DNA of 64,000 bases. It comes from Gadus chalcogrammus (Eukaryota; Chordata; Actinopteri; Gadiformes; Gadidae). Positions 24,495-35,387 of the stretch are shown here, in pieces. How positions within the stretch are numbered: position 1 is the stretch's first letter; every line of letters starts with the position of its first letter. Position numbers and translations under genes: made by a program. The notes under the pieces are model-generated. The model did no database searches, was not told the origin of the DNA, and saw only the letters and a program-made list of their open reading frames with translations. The DNA lies in contig NC_079423.1 in the NCBI RefSeq assembly GCF_026213295.1, forward strand, positions 11,730,446 to 11,794,445, in the 5' to 3' direction.

Positions 24495-25022
24495 TTTCTT
24501 TTTCAACTCGAGCTCATTGACTCCGTGGCCTACCGTGGCGTACCGTGACCTGATGTTTACTGCCAACCGCTTTGGAGGATTTAAGCAACATACAAAAACT
24601 GACAACGTCTCTCAAAACTATTTTTGTGAAACATGAGGACAGTATAGTGATACTGCCAGCAGGGAGCACCAGAGAGCTGAACCGACAGTTGTACATTTCT
24701 TAAACTTTCACCAACACAAACACGCACGCTCACTTCAGATCATGGGAGGACGTCAAAAAATCACCACCCATTCTCTGACACTTTAACCGTTAACCTTGGT
24801 TCAAACATTTAACATCACACGCACACGCAGTGTATTTCAGATAATTAATGAATTCAGATGTCACAATGATCGTTTACATGGATAAGGAGTCCTACTGAAT
24901 CAATTACTGCCGTTTATATCTAACTAATGATTGTTTTTGTAAAAGTGTAACGTCGAGCCTCAGCAGCTTTCTCACTCCTTATGTGCTACTGTATAAAACC
25001 TGGTTTTGCGCCTGCACTAATT

Positions 25023-25142
25023 GCTTACGGCCATACCACCCTGAACACGCCCGATCTCGTCTGATCTCGGAAGCTAAGCAGGGTCGGGCCTGGTTAGTAC
25101 TTGGATGGGAGACCGCCTGGGAATACCAGGTGCTGTAAGCTT
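25023..25142 (+). rRNA. 5S rRNA: 5S rRNA, copy 37
   Basis: Same as copy 1. Up-AAAAG; L-gac. Confidence 0.97.
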
Positions 25143-25670
25143 TTTCTTTTTCAACTCGAGCTCATTGACTCCGTGGCCTACCGTGGCGTACCGTGACCTG
25201 ATGTTTACTGCCAACCGCTTTGGAGGATTTAAGCAACATACAAAAACTGACAACGTCTCTCAAAACTATTTTTGTGAAACATGAGGACAGTATAGTGATA
25301 CTGCCAGCAGGGAGCACCAGAGAGCTGAACCGACAGTTGTACATTTCTTAAACTTTCACCAACACAAACACGCACGCTCACTTCAGATCATGGGAGGACG
25401 TCAAAAAATCACCACCCATTCTCTGACACTTTAACCGTTAACCTTGGTTCAAACATTTAACATCACACGCACACGCAGTGTATTTCAGATAATTAATGAA
25501 TTCAGATGTCACAATGATCGTTTACATGGATAAGGAGTCCTACTGAATCAATTACTGCCGTTTATATCTAACTAATGATTGTTTTTGTAAAAGTGTAACG
25601 TCGAGCCTCAGCAGCTTTCTCACTCCTTATGTGCTACTGTATAAAACCTGGTTTTGCGCCTGCACTAATT

Positions 25671-25790
25671 GCTTACGGCCATACCACCCTGAACACGCCC
25701 GATCTCGTCTGATCTCGGAAGCTAAGCAGGGTCGGGCCTGGTTAGTACTTGGATGGGAGACCGCCTGGGAATACCAGGTGCTGTAAGCTT
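25671..25790 (+). rRNA. 5S rRNA: 5S rRNA, copy 38
   Basis: Gene as copy 1. Up-AAAAG; S with the gcc variant, a combination seen only here. Confidence 0.97.
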
Positions 25791-26308
25791 TTTCTTTTTC
25801 AACTCGAGCTCATTGCCTCCGTGGCGTACCGTGACCTGATGTTTACTGCCAACCGCTTTGGAGGATTTAAGCAACATACAAAAACTGACAACGTCTCTCA
25901 AAACTATTTTTGTGAAACATGAGGACAGTATAGTGATACTGCCAGCAGGGAGCACCAGAGAGCTGAACCGACAGTTGTACATTTCTTAAACTTTCACCAA
26001 CACAAACACGCACGCTCACTTCAGATCATGGGAGGACGTCAAAAAATCACCACCCATTCTCTGACACTTTAACCGTTAACCTTGGTTCAAACATTTAACA
26101 TCACACGCACACGCAGTGTATTTCAGATAATTAATGAATTCAGATGTCACAATGATCGTTTACATGGATAAGGAGTCCTACTGAATCAATTACTGCCGTT
26201 TATATCTAACTAATGATTGTTTTTGTAAAAGTGTAACGTCGAGCCTCAGCAGCTTTCTCACTCCTTATGTGCTACTGTATAAAACCTGGTTTTGCGCCTG
26301 CACTAATT

Positions 26309-26428
26309 GCTTACGGCCATACCACCCTGAACACGCCCGATCTCGTCTGATCTCGGAAGCTAAGCAGGGTCGGGCCTGGTTAGTACTTGGATGGGAGACC
26401 GCCTGGGAATACCAGGTGCTGTAAGCTT
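26309..26428 (+). rRNA. 5S rRNA: 5S rRNA, copy 39
   Basis: Gene as copy 1. L-gac with CCTCCCGTGG in the 10-bp duplication, a variant shared with copies 57 and 59. Confidence 0.97.
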
Positions 26429-26956
26429 TTTCTTTTTCAACTCGAGCTCATTGACTCCGTGGCCTCCCGTGGCGTACCGTGACCTGATGTTTACTGCCAA
26501 CCGCTTTGGAGGATTTAAGCAACATACAAAAACTGACAACGTCTCTCAAAACTATTTTTGTGAAACATGAGGACAGTATAGTGATACTGCCAGCAGGGAG
26601 CACCAGAGAGCTGAACCGACAGTTGTACATTTCTTAAACTTTCACCAACACAAACACGCACGCTCACTTCAGATCATGGGAGGACGTCAAAAAATCACCA
26701 CCCATTCTCTGACACTTTAACCGTTAACCTTGGTTCAAACATTTAACATCACACGCACACGCAGTGTATTTCAGATAATTAATGAATTCAGATGTCACAA
26801 TGATCGTTTACATGGATAAGGAGTCCTACTGAATCAATTACTGCCGTTTATATCTAACTAATGATTGTTTTTGTAAGAGTGTAACGTCGAGCCTCAGCAG
26901 CTTTCTCACTCCTTATGTGCTACTGTATAAAACCTGGTTTTGCGCCTGCACTAATT

Positions 26957-27076
26957 GCTTACGGCCATACCACCCTGAACACGCCCGATCTCGTCTGATC
27001 TCGGAAGCTAAGCAGGGTCGGGCCTGGTTAGTACTTGGATGGGAGACCGCCTGGGAATACCAGGTGCTGTAAGCTT
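26957..27076 (+). rRNA. 5S rRNA: 5S rRNA, copy 40
   Basis: Same as copy 1. Up-AAGAG; S. Confidence 0.97.
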
Positions 27077-27594
27077 TTTCTTTTTCAACTCGAGCTCATT
27101 GACTCCGTGGCGTACCGTGACCTGATGTTTACTGCCAACCGCTTTGGAGGATTTAAGCAACATACAAAAACTGACAACGTCTCTCAAAACTATTTTTGTG
27201 AAACATGAGGACAGTATAGTGATACTGCCAGCAGGGAGCACCAGAGAGCTGAACCGACAGTTGTACATTTCTTAAACTTTCACCAACACAAACACGCACG
27301 CTCACTTCAGATCATGGGAGGACGTCAAAAAATCACCACCCATTCTCTGACACTTTAACCGTTAACCTTGGTTCAAACATTTAACATCACACGCACACGC
27401 AGTGTATTTCAGATAATTAATGAATTCAGATGTCACAATGATCGTTTACATGGATAAGGAGTCCTACTGAATCAATTACTGCCGTTTATATCTAACTAAT
27501 GATTGTTTTTGTAAGAGTGTAACGTCGAGCCTCAGCAGCTTTCTCACTCCTTATGTGCTACTGTATAAAACCTGGTTTTGCGCCTGCACTAATT

Positions 27595-27714
27595 GCTTAC
27601 GGCCATACCACCCTGAACACGCCCGATCTCGTCTGATCTCGGAAGCTAAGCAGGGTCGGGCCTGGTTAGTACTTGGATGGGAGACCGCCTGGGAATACCA
27701 GGTGCTGTAAGCTT
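27595..27714 (+). rRNA. 5S rRNA: 5S rRNA, copy 41
   Basis: Same as copy 1. Up-AAGAG; L-gac. Confidence 0.97.
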
Positions 27715-28242
27715 TTTCTTTTTCAACTCGAGCTCATTGACTCCGTGGCCTACCGTGGCGTACCGTGACCTGATGTTTACTGCCAACCGCTTTGGAGGAT
27801 TTAAGCAACATACAAAAACTGACAACGTCTCTCAAAACTATTTTTGTGAAACATGAGGACAGTATAGTGATACTGCCAGCAGGGAGCACCAGAGAGCTGA
27901 ACCGACAGTTGTACATTTCTTAAACTTTCACCAACACAAACACGCACGCTCACTTCAGATCATGGGAGGACGTCAAAAAATCACCACCCATTCTCTGACA
28001 CTTTAACCGTTAACCTTGGTTCAAACATTTAACATCACACGCACACGCAGTGTATTTCAGATAATTAATGAATTCAGATGTCACAATGATCGTTTACATG
28101 GATAAGGAGTCCTACTGAATCAATTACTGCCGTTTATATCTAACTAATGATTGTTTTTGTAAGAGTGTAACGTCGAGCCTCAGCAGCTTTCTCACTCCTT
28201 ATGTGCTACTGTATAAAACCTGGTTTTGCGCCTGCACTAATT

Positions 28243-28362
28243 GCTTACGGCCATACCACCCTGAACACGCCCGATCTCGTCTGATCTCGGAAGCTAAGCA
28301 GGGTCGGGCCTGGTTAGTACTTGGATGGGAGACCGCCTGGGAATACCAGGTGCTGTAAGCTT
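28243..28362 (+). rRNA. 5S rRNA: 5S rRNA, copy 42
   Basis: Same as copy 1. Up-AAGAG; L-gac. Confidence 0.97.
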
Positions 28363-28890
28363 TTTCTTTTTCAACTCGAGCTCATTGACTCCGTGGCCTA
28401 CCGTGGCGTACCGTGACCTGATGTTTACTGCCAACCGCTTTGGAGGATTTAAGCAACATACAAAAACTGACAACGTCTCTCAAAACTATTTTTGTGAAAC
28501 ATGAGGACAGTATAGTGATACTGCCAGCAGGGAGCACCAGAGAGCTGAACCGACAGTTGTACATTTCTTAAACTTTCACCAACACAAACACGCACGCTCA
28601 CTTCAGATCATGGGAGGACGTCAAAAAATCACCACCCATTCTCTGACACTTTAACCGTTAACCTTGGTTCAAACATTTAACATCACACGCACACGCAGTG
28701 TATTTCAGATAATTAATGAATTCAGATGTCACAATGATCGTTTACATGGATAAGGAGTCCTACTGAATCAATTACTGCCGTTTATATCTAACTAATGATT
28801 GTTTTTGTAAAAGTGTAACGTCGAGCCTCAGCAGCTTTCTCACTCCTTATGTGCTACTGTATAAAACCTGGTTTTGCGCCTGCACTAATT

Positions 28891-29010
28891 GCTTACGGCC
28901 ATACCACCCTGAACACGCCCGATCTCGTTTGATCTCGGAAGCTAAGCAGGGTCGGGCCTGGTTAGTACTTGGATGGGAGACCGCCTGGGAATACCAGGTG
29001 CTGTAAGCTT
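28891..29010 (+). rRNA. 5S rRNA: 5S rRNA, copy 43
   Basis: One substitution, C39 to T (CTCGTTTGATC), a variant that recurs in copies 33, 49, 55, 57, 59, 72 and 78. Up-AAAAG; L-gac. Confidence 0.97.
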
Positions 29011-29538
29011 TTTCTTTTTCAACTCGAGCTCATTGACTCCGTGGCCTACCGTGGCGTACCGTGACCTGATGTTTACTGCCAACCGCTTTGGAGGATTTAA
29101 GCAACATACAAAAACTGACAACGTCTCTCAAAACTATTTTTGTGAAACATGAGGACAGTATAGTGATACTGCCAGCAGGGAGCACCAGAGAGCTGAACCG
29201 ACAGTTGTACATTTCTTAAACTTTCACCAACACAAACACGCACGCTCACTTCAGATCATGGGAGGACGTCAAAAAATCACCACCCATTCTCTGACACTTT
29301 AACCGTTAACCTTGGTTCAAACATTTAACATCACACGCACACGCAGTGTATTTCAGATAATTAATGAATTCAGATGTCACAATGATCGTTTACATGGATA
29401 AGGAGTCCTACTGAATCAATTACTGCCGTTTATATCTAACTAATGATTGTTTTTGTAAAAGTGTAACGTCGAGCCTCAGCAGCTTTCTCACTCCTTATGT
29501 GCTACTGTATAAAACCTGGTTTTGCGCCTGCACTAATT

Positions 29539-29658
29539 GCTTACGGCCATACCACCCTGAACACGCCCGATCTCGTCTGATCTCGGAAGCTAAGCAGGGT
29601 CGGGCCTGGTTAGTACTTGGATGGGAGACCGCCTGGGAATACCAGGTGCTGTAAGCTT
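29539..29658 (+). rRNA. 5S rRNA: 5S rRNA, copy 44
   Basis: Same as copy 1. Up-AAAAG; L-gcc. Confidence 0.97.
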
Positions 29659-30186
29659 TTTCTTTTTCAACTCGAGCTCATTGCCTCCGTGGCCTACCGT
29701 GGCGTACCGTGACCTGATGTTTACTGCCAACCGCTTTGGAGGATTTAAGCAACATACAAAAACTGACAACGTCTCTCAAAACTATTTTTGTGAAACATGA
29801 GGACAGTATAGTGATACTGCCAGCAGGGAGCACCAGAGAGCTGAACCGACAGTTGTACATTTCTTAAACTTTCACCAACACAAACACGCACGCTCACTTC
29901 AGATCATGGGAGGACGTCAAAAAATCACCACCCATTCTCTGACACTTTAACCGTTAACCTTGGTTCAAACATTTAACATCACACGCACACGCAGTGTATT
30001 TCAGATAATTAATGAATTCAGATGTCACAATGATCGTTTACATGGATAAGGAGTCCTACTGAATCAATTACTGCCGTTTATATCTAACTAATGATTGTTT
30101 TTGTAAGAGTGTAACGTCGAGCCTCAGCAGCTTTCTCACTCCTTATGTGCTACTGTATAAAACCTGGTTTTGCGCCTGCACTAATT

Positions 30187-30306
30187 GCTTACGGCCATAC
30201 CACCCTGAACACGCCCGATCTCGTCTGATCTCGGAAGCTAAGCAGGGTCGGGCCTGGTTAGTACTTGGATGGGAGACCGCCTGGGAATACCAGGTGCTGT
30301 AAGCTT
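30187..30306 (+). rRNA. 5S rRNA: 5S rRNA, copy 45
   Basis: Same as copy 1. Up-AAGAG; L-gac. Confidence 0.97.
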
Positions 30307-30834
30307 TTTCTTTTTCAACTCGAGCTCATTGACTCCGTGGCCTACCGTGGCGTACCGTGACCTGATGTTTACTGCCAACCGCTTTGGAGGATTTAAGCAA
30401 CATACAAAAACTGACAACGTCTCTCAAAACTATTTTTGTGAAACATGAGGACAGTATAGTGATACTGCCAGCAGGGAGCACCAGAGAGCTGAACCGACAG
30501 TTGTACATTTCTTAAACTTTCACCAACACAAACACGCACGCTCACTTCAGATCATGGGAGGACGTCAAAAAATCACCACCCATTCTCTGACACTTTAACC
30601 GTTAACCTTGGTTCAAACATTTAACATCACACGCACACGCAGTGTATTTCAGATAATTAATGAATTCAGATGTCACAATGATCGTTTACATGGATAAGGA
30701 GTCCTACTGAATCAATTACTGCCGTTTATATCTAACTAATGATTGTTTTTGTAAAAGTGTAACGTCGAGCCTCAGCAGCTTTCTCACTCCTTATGTGCTA
30801 CTGTATAAAACCTGGTTTTGCGCCTGCACTAATT

Positions 30835-30954
30835 GCTTACGGCCATACCACCCTGAACACGCCCGATCTCGTCTGATCTCGGAAGCTAAGCAGGGTCGGG
30901 CCTGGTTAGTACTTGGATGGGAGACCGCCTGGGAATACCAGGTGCTGTAAGCTT
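30835..30954 (+). rRNA. 5S rRNA: 5S rRNA, copy 46
   Basis: Same as copy 1. Up-AAAAG; L-gac. Confidence 0.97.
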
Positions 30955-31482
30955 TTTCTTTTTCAACTCGAGCTCATTGACTCCGTGGCCTACCGTGGCG
31001 TACCGTGACCTGATGTTTACTGCCAACCGCTTTGGAGGATTTAAGCAACATACAAAAACTGACAACGTCTCTCAAAACTATTTTTGTGAAACATGAGGAC
31101 AGTATAGTGATACTGCCAGCAGGGAGCACCAGAGAGCTGAACCGACAGTTGTACATTTCTTAAACTTTCACCAACACAAACACGCACGCTCACTTCAGAT
31201 CATGGGAGGACGTCAAAAAATCACCACCCATTCTCTGACACTTTAACCGTTAACCTTGGTTCAAACATTTAACATCACACGCACACGCAGTGTATTTCAG
31301 ATAATTAATGAATTCAGATGTCACAATGATCGTTTACATGGATAAGGAGTCCTACTGAATCAATTACTGCCGTTTATATCTAACTAATGATTGTTTTTGT
31401 AAAAGTGTAACGTCGAGCCTCAGCAGCTTTCTCACTCCTTATGTGCTACTGTATAAAACCTGGTTTTGCGCCTGCACTAATT

Positions 31483-31602
31483 GCTTACGGCCATACCACC
31501 CTGAACACGCCCGATCTCGTCTGATCTCGGAAGCTAAGCAGGGTCGGGCCTGGTTAGTACTTGGATGGGAGACCGCCTGGGAATACCAGGTGCTGTAAGC
31601 TT
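31483..31602 (+). rRNA. 5S rRNA: 5S rRNA, copy 47
   Basis: Same as copy 1. Up-AAAAG; L-gac. Confidence 0.97.
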
Positions 31603-32130
31603 TTTCTTTTTCAACTCGAGCTCATTGACTCCGTGGCCTACCGTGGCGTACCGTGACCTGATGTTTACTGCCAACCGCTTTGGAGGATTTAAGCAACATA
31701 CAAAAACTGACAACGTCTCTCAAAACTATTTTTGTGAAACATGAGGACAGTATAGTGATACTGCCAGCAGGGAGCACCAGAGAGCTGAACCGACAGTTGT
31801 ACATTTCTTAAACTTTCACCAACACAAACACGCACGCTCACTTCAGATCATGGGAGGACGTCAAAAAATCACCACCCATTCTCTGACACTTTAACCGTTA
31901 ACCTTGGTTCAAACATTTAACATCACACGCACACGCAGTGTATTTCAGATAATTAATGAATTCAGATGTCACAATGATCGTTTACATGGATAAGGAGTCC
32001 TACTGAATCAATTACTGCCGTTTATATCTAACTAATGATTGTTTTTGTAAGAGTGTAACGTCGAGCCTCAGCAGCTTTCTCACTCCTTATGTGCTACTGT
32101 ATAAAACCTGGTTTTGCGCCAGCACTAATT

Positions 32131-32249
32131 GCTTACGGCCATGCCACCCTGAACACGCCCGATCTCGTCTGATCTCGGAAGCTAAGCAGGGTCGGGCCTG
32201 GTTAGTACTTGGATGGGAGACCTCCTCAGAAGCCCATGTTGCTGTAAGT
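32131..32249 (+). pseudogene. Divergent 5S-like sequence, copy 48
   Basis: Nucleotides 1 to about 92 match 5S (one change, CCATGCC). After GGGAGACC the sequence diverges: CTCCTCAGAAGCCCATG, then GCTGTAAG. Aligned gene for gene, about two thirds of the last 28 bases still match, so this is a mutated 5S 3' end and not unrelated DNA. Box C is disrupted and no T tract follows. It is best read as a 5S host gene joined to the 5S-derived insert described in the next entry. Confidence 0.75.
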
Positions 32250-32281
32250 AGTGACGGGTGTCACCAAAAAAGAAAAAAAAA
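32154..32281 (+). mobile_element. 128-bp 5S-derived SINE-like insert with A-rich tail
   Basis: 5S nucleotide 24 occurs at 32154 and again at 32282, so a net 128 bp were added inside one gene. The added segment is 5S-like to about 32249, then AGTGACGGGTGTCACC (a GTGAC/GTCAC hairpin), then AAAAAAGAAAAAAAAA, then 5S again from AACACGCCC. Direct copies of AACACGCCC at 32152-32160 and 32280-32288 could be the target duplication. 5S-headed SINEs (SINE3 family) are known in fish, and some carry a GACCTCCT-type change after the 5S head, from memory. The insert lies at about the same 5S site as the LINE at 33586, which may have supplied the enzymes. An aberrant 5S transcript is the alternative. Confidence 0.6.
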
Positions 32282-32378
32282 CACGCCCGATCTCGTTTGA
32301 TCTCGGATGCTAAGCAGGGTCGGGCCTGGTTAGTACTTGGATGGGAGACCGCCTGGGAATACCAGGTGCTGTAAGCAT
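32280..32378 (+). rRNA. 5S rRNA: 5S rRNA fragment, copy 49 (nucleotides about 22-120)
   Basis: 3' part of the gene interrupted by the SINE-like insert. Changes: C39 to T, GGAAGC to GGATGC, and the end reads GTAAGCAT. Box A, box C and a T tract remain. L-gcc. Confidence 0.88.
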
Positions 32379-32907
32379 TTTCTTTTTTCAACTCGAGCTC
32401 ATTGCCTCCGTGGCCTACCGTGGCGTACCGTGACCTGATGTTTACTGCCAACCGCTTTGGAGGATTTAAGCAACATACAAAAACTGACAACGTCTCTCAA
32501 AACTATTTTTGTGAAACATGAGGACAGTATAGTGATACTGCCAGCAGGGAGCACCAGAGAGCTGAACCGACAGTTGTACATTTCTTAAACTTTCACCAAC
32601 ACAAACACGCACGCTCACTTCAGATCATGGGAGGACGTCAAAAAATCACCACCCATTCTCTGACACTTTAACCGTTAACCTTGGTTCAAACATTTAACAT
32701 CACACGCACACGCAGTGTATTTCAGATAATTAATGAATTCAGATGTCACAATGATCGTTTACATGGATAAGGAGTCCTACTGAATCAATTACTGCCGTTT
32801 ATATCTAACTAATGATTGTTTTTGTAAAAGTGTAACGTCGAGCCTCAGCAGCTTTCTCACTCCTTATGTGCTACTGTAGAAAACCTGGTTTTGCGCCTGC
32901 ACTAATT

Positions 32908-33027
32908 GCTTACGGCCATACCACCCTGAACACGCCCGATCTCGTCTGATCTCGGTAGCTAAGCAGGGTCGGGCCTGGTTAGTACTTGGATGGGAGACCG
33001 CCTGGGAATACCAGGTGCTGTAAGCTT
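32908..33027 (+). rRNA. 5S rRNA: 5S rRNA, copy 50 (TATA mutated)
   Basis: One gene change (CTCGGTAGC, A49 to T). Upstream TATAAAA reads TAGAAAA. Up-AAAAG; L-gcc. It may be weakly transcribed, since the internal region is otherwise intact. Confidence 0.95.
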
Positions 33028-33555
33028 TTTCTTTTTCAACTCGAGCTCATTGCCTCCGTGGCCTACCGTGGCGTACCGTGACCTGATGTTTACTGCCAAC
33101 CGCTTTGGAGGATTTAAGCAACATACAAAAACTGACAACGTCTCTCAAAACTATTTTTGTGAAACATGAGGACAGTATAGTGATACTGCCAGCAGGGAGC
33201 ACCAGAGAGCTGAACCGACAGTTGTACATTTCTTAAACTTTCACCAACACAAACACGCACGCTCACTTCAGATCATGGGAGGACGTCAAAAAATCACCAC
33301 CCATTCTCTGACACTTTAACCGTTAACCTTGGTTCAAACATTTAACATCACACGCACACGCAGTGTATTTCAGATAATTAATGAATTCCGATGTCACAAT
33401 GATCGTTTACATGGATAAGGAGTCCTACTGAATCAATTACTGCCGTTTATATCTAACTAATGATTGTTTTTGTAAGAGTGTAACGTCGAGCCTCAGCAGC
33501 TTTCTCACTCCTTATGTGCTACTGTATAAAACCTGGTTTTGCGCCTGTACTAATT

Positions 33556-33585
33556 GCTTACGGCCATACCACCCTGAACACGCCC
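33556..33585 (+). rRNA. 5S rRNA: 5S rRNA 5' fragment, copy 51 (nucleotides 1-30), split by the LINE
   Basis: The first 30 nt are present, ending ACACGCCC, then LINE sequence begins. The TATA-like box is upstream but the internal control region is lost, so it is not expected to be transcribed by itself. Confidence 0.95.
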
Positions 33586-33730
33586 ATTGAGGAAGTGATA
33601 CGCTCATTGAGGAAGTGTTTGGTGTGCTTGAGTGGTGAGAGGAGGACGGTGTTGGAGCGAGGATTCTTTTGGTGGTAAATCAAGTATTTATAGATATTTT
33701 TTTGGTTAGTTTTTCGTCTCGTCGTTTATT

Positions 33731-33755
33731 CCCCCGACAGCTTGCTGTTTGGGGG
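33731..33755 (+). promoter_or_regulatory. Hairpin in the LINE 5' UTR
   Basis: CCCCC-G-ACAGC-TT-GCTGT-TT-GGGGG folds into a 10-bp stem with small internal bulges, ending 33 bp before the ORF1 start. It could affect translation or packaging of the element RNA (inference). Confidence 0.4.
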
Positions 33756-33788
33756 AGTATTAGTATACTTTAGTTCGGTTTTTTTCCG

Positions 33789-35387
33789 ATGTCTCACGCG
33801 GTTTCGGAAACTCGAATGGAGGACGGCATGGAACGGAACACGGCTCCTGCTGCGGTGACGGATGGTGGTTGTGTGGCGAAGAGGACATCGGAGGACGTAC
33901 TAGGCGGGAGACCGGTGACTGCGGAGAGAGCAACAAGAGAGAAGGAGGACAAGGTTGCGGATGGTGGCCCGAGCTACAGCAGGGAGTTGTCTGTGGCTGT
34001 GGAGCTTGTGGGAGAGGAGAAAATCCCGATGATTGAGATGCTAAGGGCGATGCAGAGTGTATGTGGATTGGTCTTGGGATGTCGCTACCTCTCATTGAAC
34101 CAATATGAAGTAACGATGAATCACCCCAACGGGAAGAGGCGATTGTTGGATGGTTTTAGGATAAGGGGGACCAGCGTCGTCGCAAAAGACTTGACTGCAG
34201 ATGAGATGGTGGTGTCCTTTATGAGTCTACCAGTGTACATTACGGATGAGGAGATTCTGAAGAAGCTTGCGGACTGGGGTGTGGAGGCAGTTTCGCCGAT
34301 TGCAAGGAGGAAGTGGCCTGGGATGACCATATGTGAGGGTACACGGTTTGTTAAGGTGAAGTTTAACAAGGAAGTACGGTCCTTGCCTTGGTCCACACGT
34401 TTTGACACTGAAAAGGGTGCTGAATATTTCCGTGTCATCCATGACAGACAATTAAAGGTGTGTAGATTGTGCATCCAGCCTGGACATATAGTGAGGGACT
34501 GTCCTGACTTCCTCTGTCGGAAGTGCGGGAAGCAGGGGCACTATGCAAGGGAGTGTGTGGCTGTGATTAAATGCAGAGAGTGTGGTAATAGAAAGGAAAA
34601 TTGTGTGTGTAAGGAGGAGCAGGTGGGAGGGGGTGCCCTCTCAGTTGACCCAGACTCAAGGGCTGTATCGTTGGAGAGTGAGGGAAGTGGAGGGGAAGAG
34701 AGTGCGGAAGAGGAGATGGAGCACGGGGAGCTGTCTGACGGGGAGACAGTCTTGGACAGTCAGCTACAGGTTGAGCTGAAGGACCCGGGTGTGGGGGGCA
34801 CGGGGTTGCCCGGGGGGCAAAGCTCTCAAGTAGAGCTTTCCTCTCTACCGGCATCTGGGCACCCTACACCAGCGGAGGGCATAGCCAAGGTGCCGCGGGG
34901 GTCTGGACAGTTGGGGAACGAGGCGGGACATGGCACGGGGGCTAGCCTGGAAGTTGATTTGGTTGTGTCAATGGCCCCGGCATCAGGGGGAGATGGGGGC
35001 ACAGGGATGGGGGGGGGCAGGAGCTCTCAAGCGGGGCTCCTCTCTTTACAGGCGCCCGGGTGGCCTACAGTAGAGGAAGATGCAGCCTGGGGGTCTTGTG
35101 CTGTGACTATTGAGGATACAGCCGACGCGTCTCATTGGCGTGGTATGGCGCCTATAATTCCCCCCCCCACACTGGCTGATGGAAGGGAGAGGGAGAATAA
35201 GTCTGGGAATGAGGCGTTGGGTGTTTGTAGGGAGAGGGCGCCCAGGGTCAGACGCAGGAGAGGGGTTGATTCCGATGAGGAACAGAGGAACTTGAAAAAG
35301 AAAGGGGTACGTAAAAAAAAAAATGATTTTAACAGTAATACCCACTCTGTGTCTTTTGATTTCAATGGTCACACTCACATCAATTAA
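33789..35387 (+). CDS. LINE ORF1 protein (RRM-like region plus CCHC zinc knuckles)
   Basis: 532 aa. The ORF1 protein of Tx1/L1-group LINEs binds element RNA and forms the RNP used in target-primed reverse transcription. Residues about 65-215 look like the RRM-type region of fish Tx1 ORF1 (VVSFMSLPVYITDEEILKK, then TRFVKVKF). Two CX2CX4HX4C knuckles follow: C225-C228-H233-C238 and C243-C246-H251-C256. A third, degenerate one (C262, C265, C272, C274) lacks a clear His. Residues 275-532 are Gly/Ser/Glu-rich and end in a basic stretch (RVRRRRGVDSDEEQ, KKKGVRKKKND). The start is the first Met of the frame, MSHAVSE; an in-frame Met at 11 is possible. The end overlaps ORF2. No frame breaks. Confidence 0.88.
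   Translation: MSHAVSETRMEDGMERNTAPAAVTDGGCVAKRTSEDVLGGRPVTAERATREKEDKVADGGPSYSRELSVAVELVGEEKIPMIEMLRAMQSVCGLVLGCRYLSLNQYEVTMNHPNGKRRLLDGFRIRGTSVVAKDLTADEMVVSFMSLPVYITDEEILKKLADWGVEAVSPIARRKWPGMTICEGTRFVKVKFNKEVRSLPWSTRFDTEKGAEYFRVIHDRQLKVCRLCIQPGHIVRDCPDFLCRKCGKQGHYARECVAVIKCRECGNRKENCVCKEEQVGGGALSVDPDSRAVSLESEGSGGEESAEEEMEHGELSDGETVLDSQLQVELKDPGVGGTGLPGGQSSQVELSSLPASGHPTPAEGIAKVPRGSGQLGNEAGHGTGASLEVDLVVSMAPASGGDGGTGMGGGRSSQAGLLSLQAPGWPTVEEDAAWGSCAVTIEDTADASHWRGMAPIIPPPTLADGRERENKSGNEALGVCRERAPRVRRRRGVDSDEEQRNLKKKGVRKKKNDFNSNTHSVSFDFNGHTHIN

Larger units (their letters stand above)
22437..33585 (+). repeat. 5S rDNA tandem array, segment 3 (copies 33-51)
   Basis: Units between the gap and the site-specific LINE. 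Most genes match the consensus. Copies next to insertions (33, 48, 49, 50) carry mutations or are fragments. L and S classes alternate irregularly. Confidence 0.96.

Noticed and set aside
318..33027. U1/U2 or other snRNA or histone genes linked to the 5S spacer, as in some fish
   Set aside because: I searched the spacer by eye for snRNA or histone motifs and found none.
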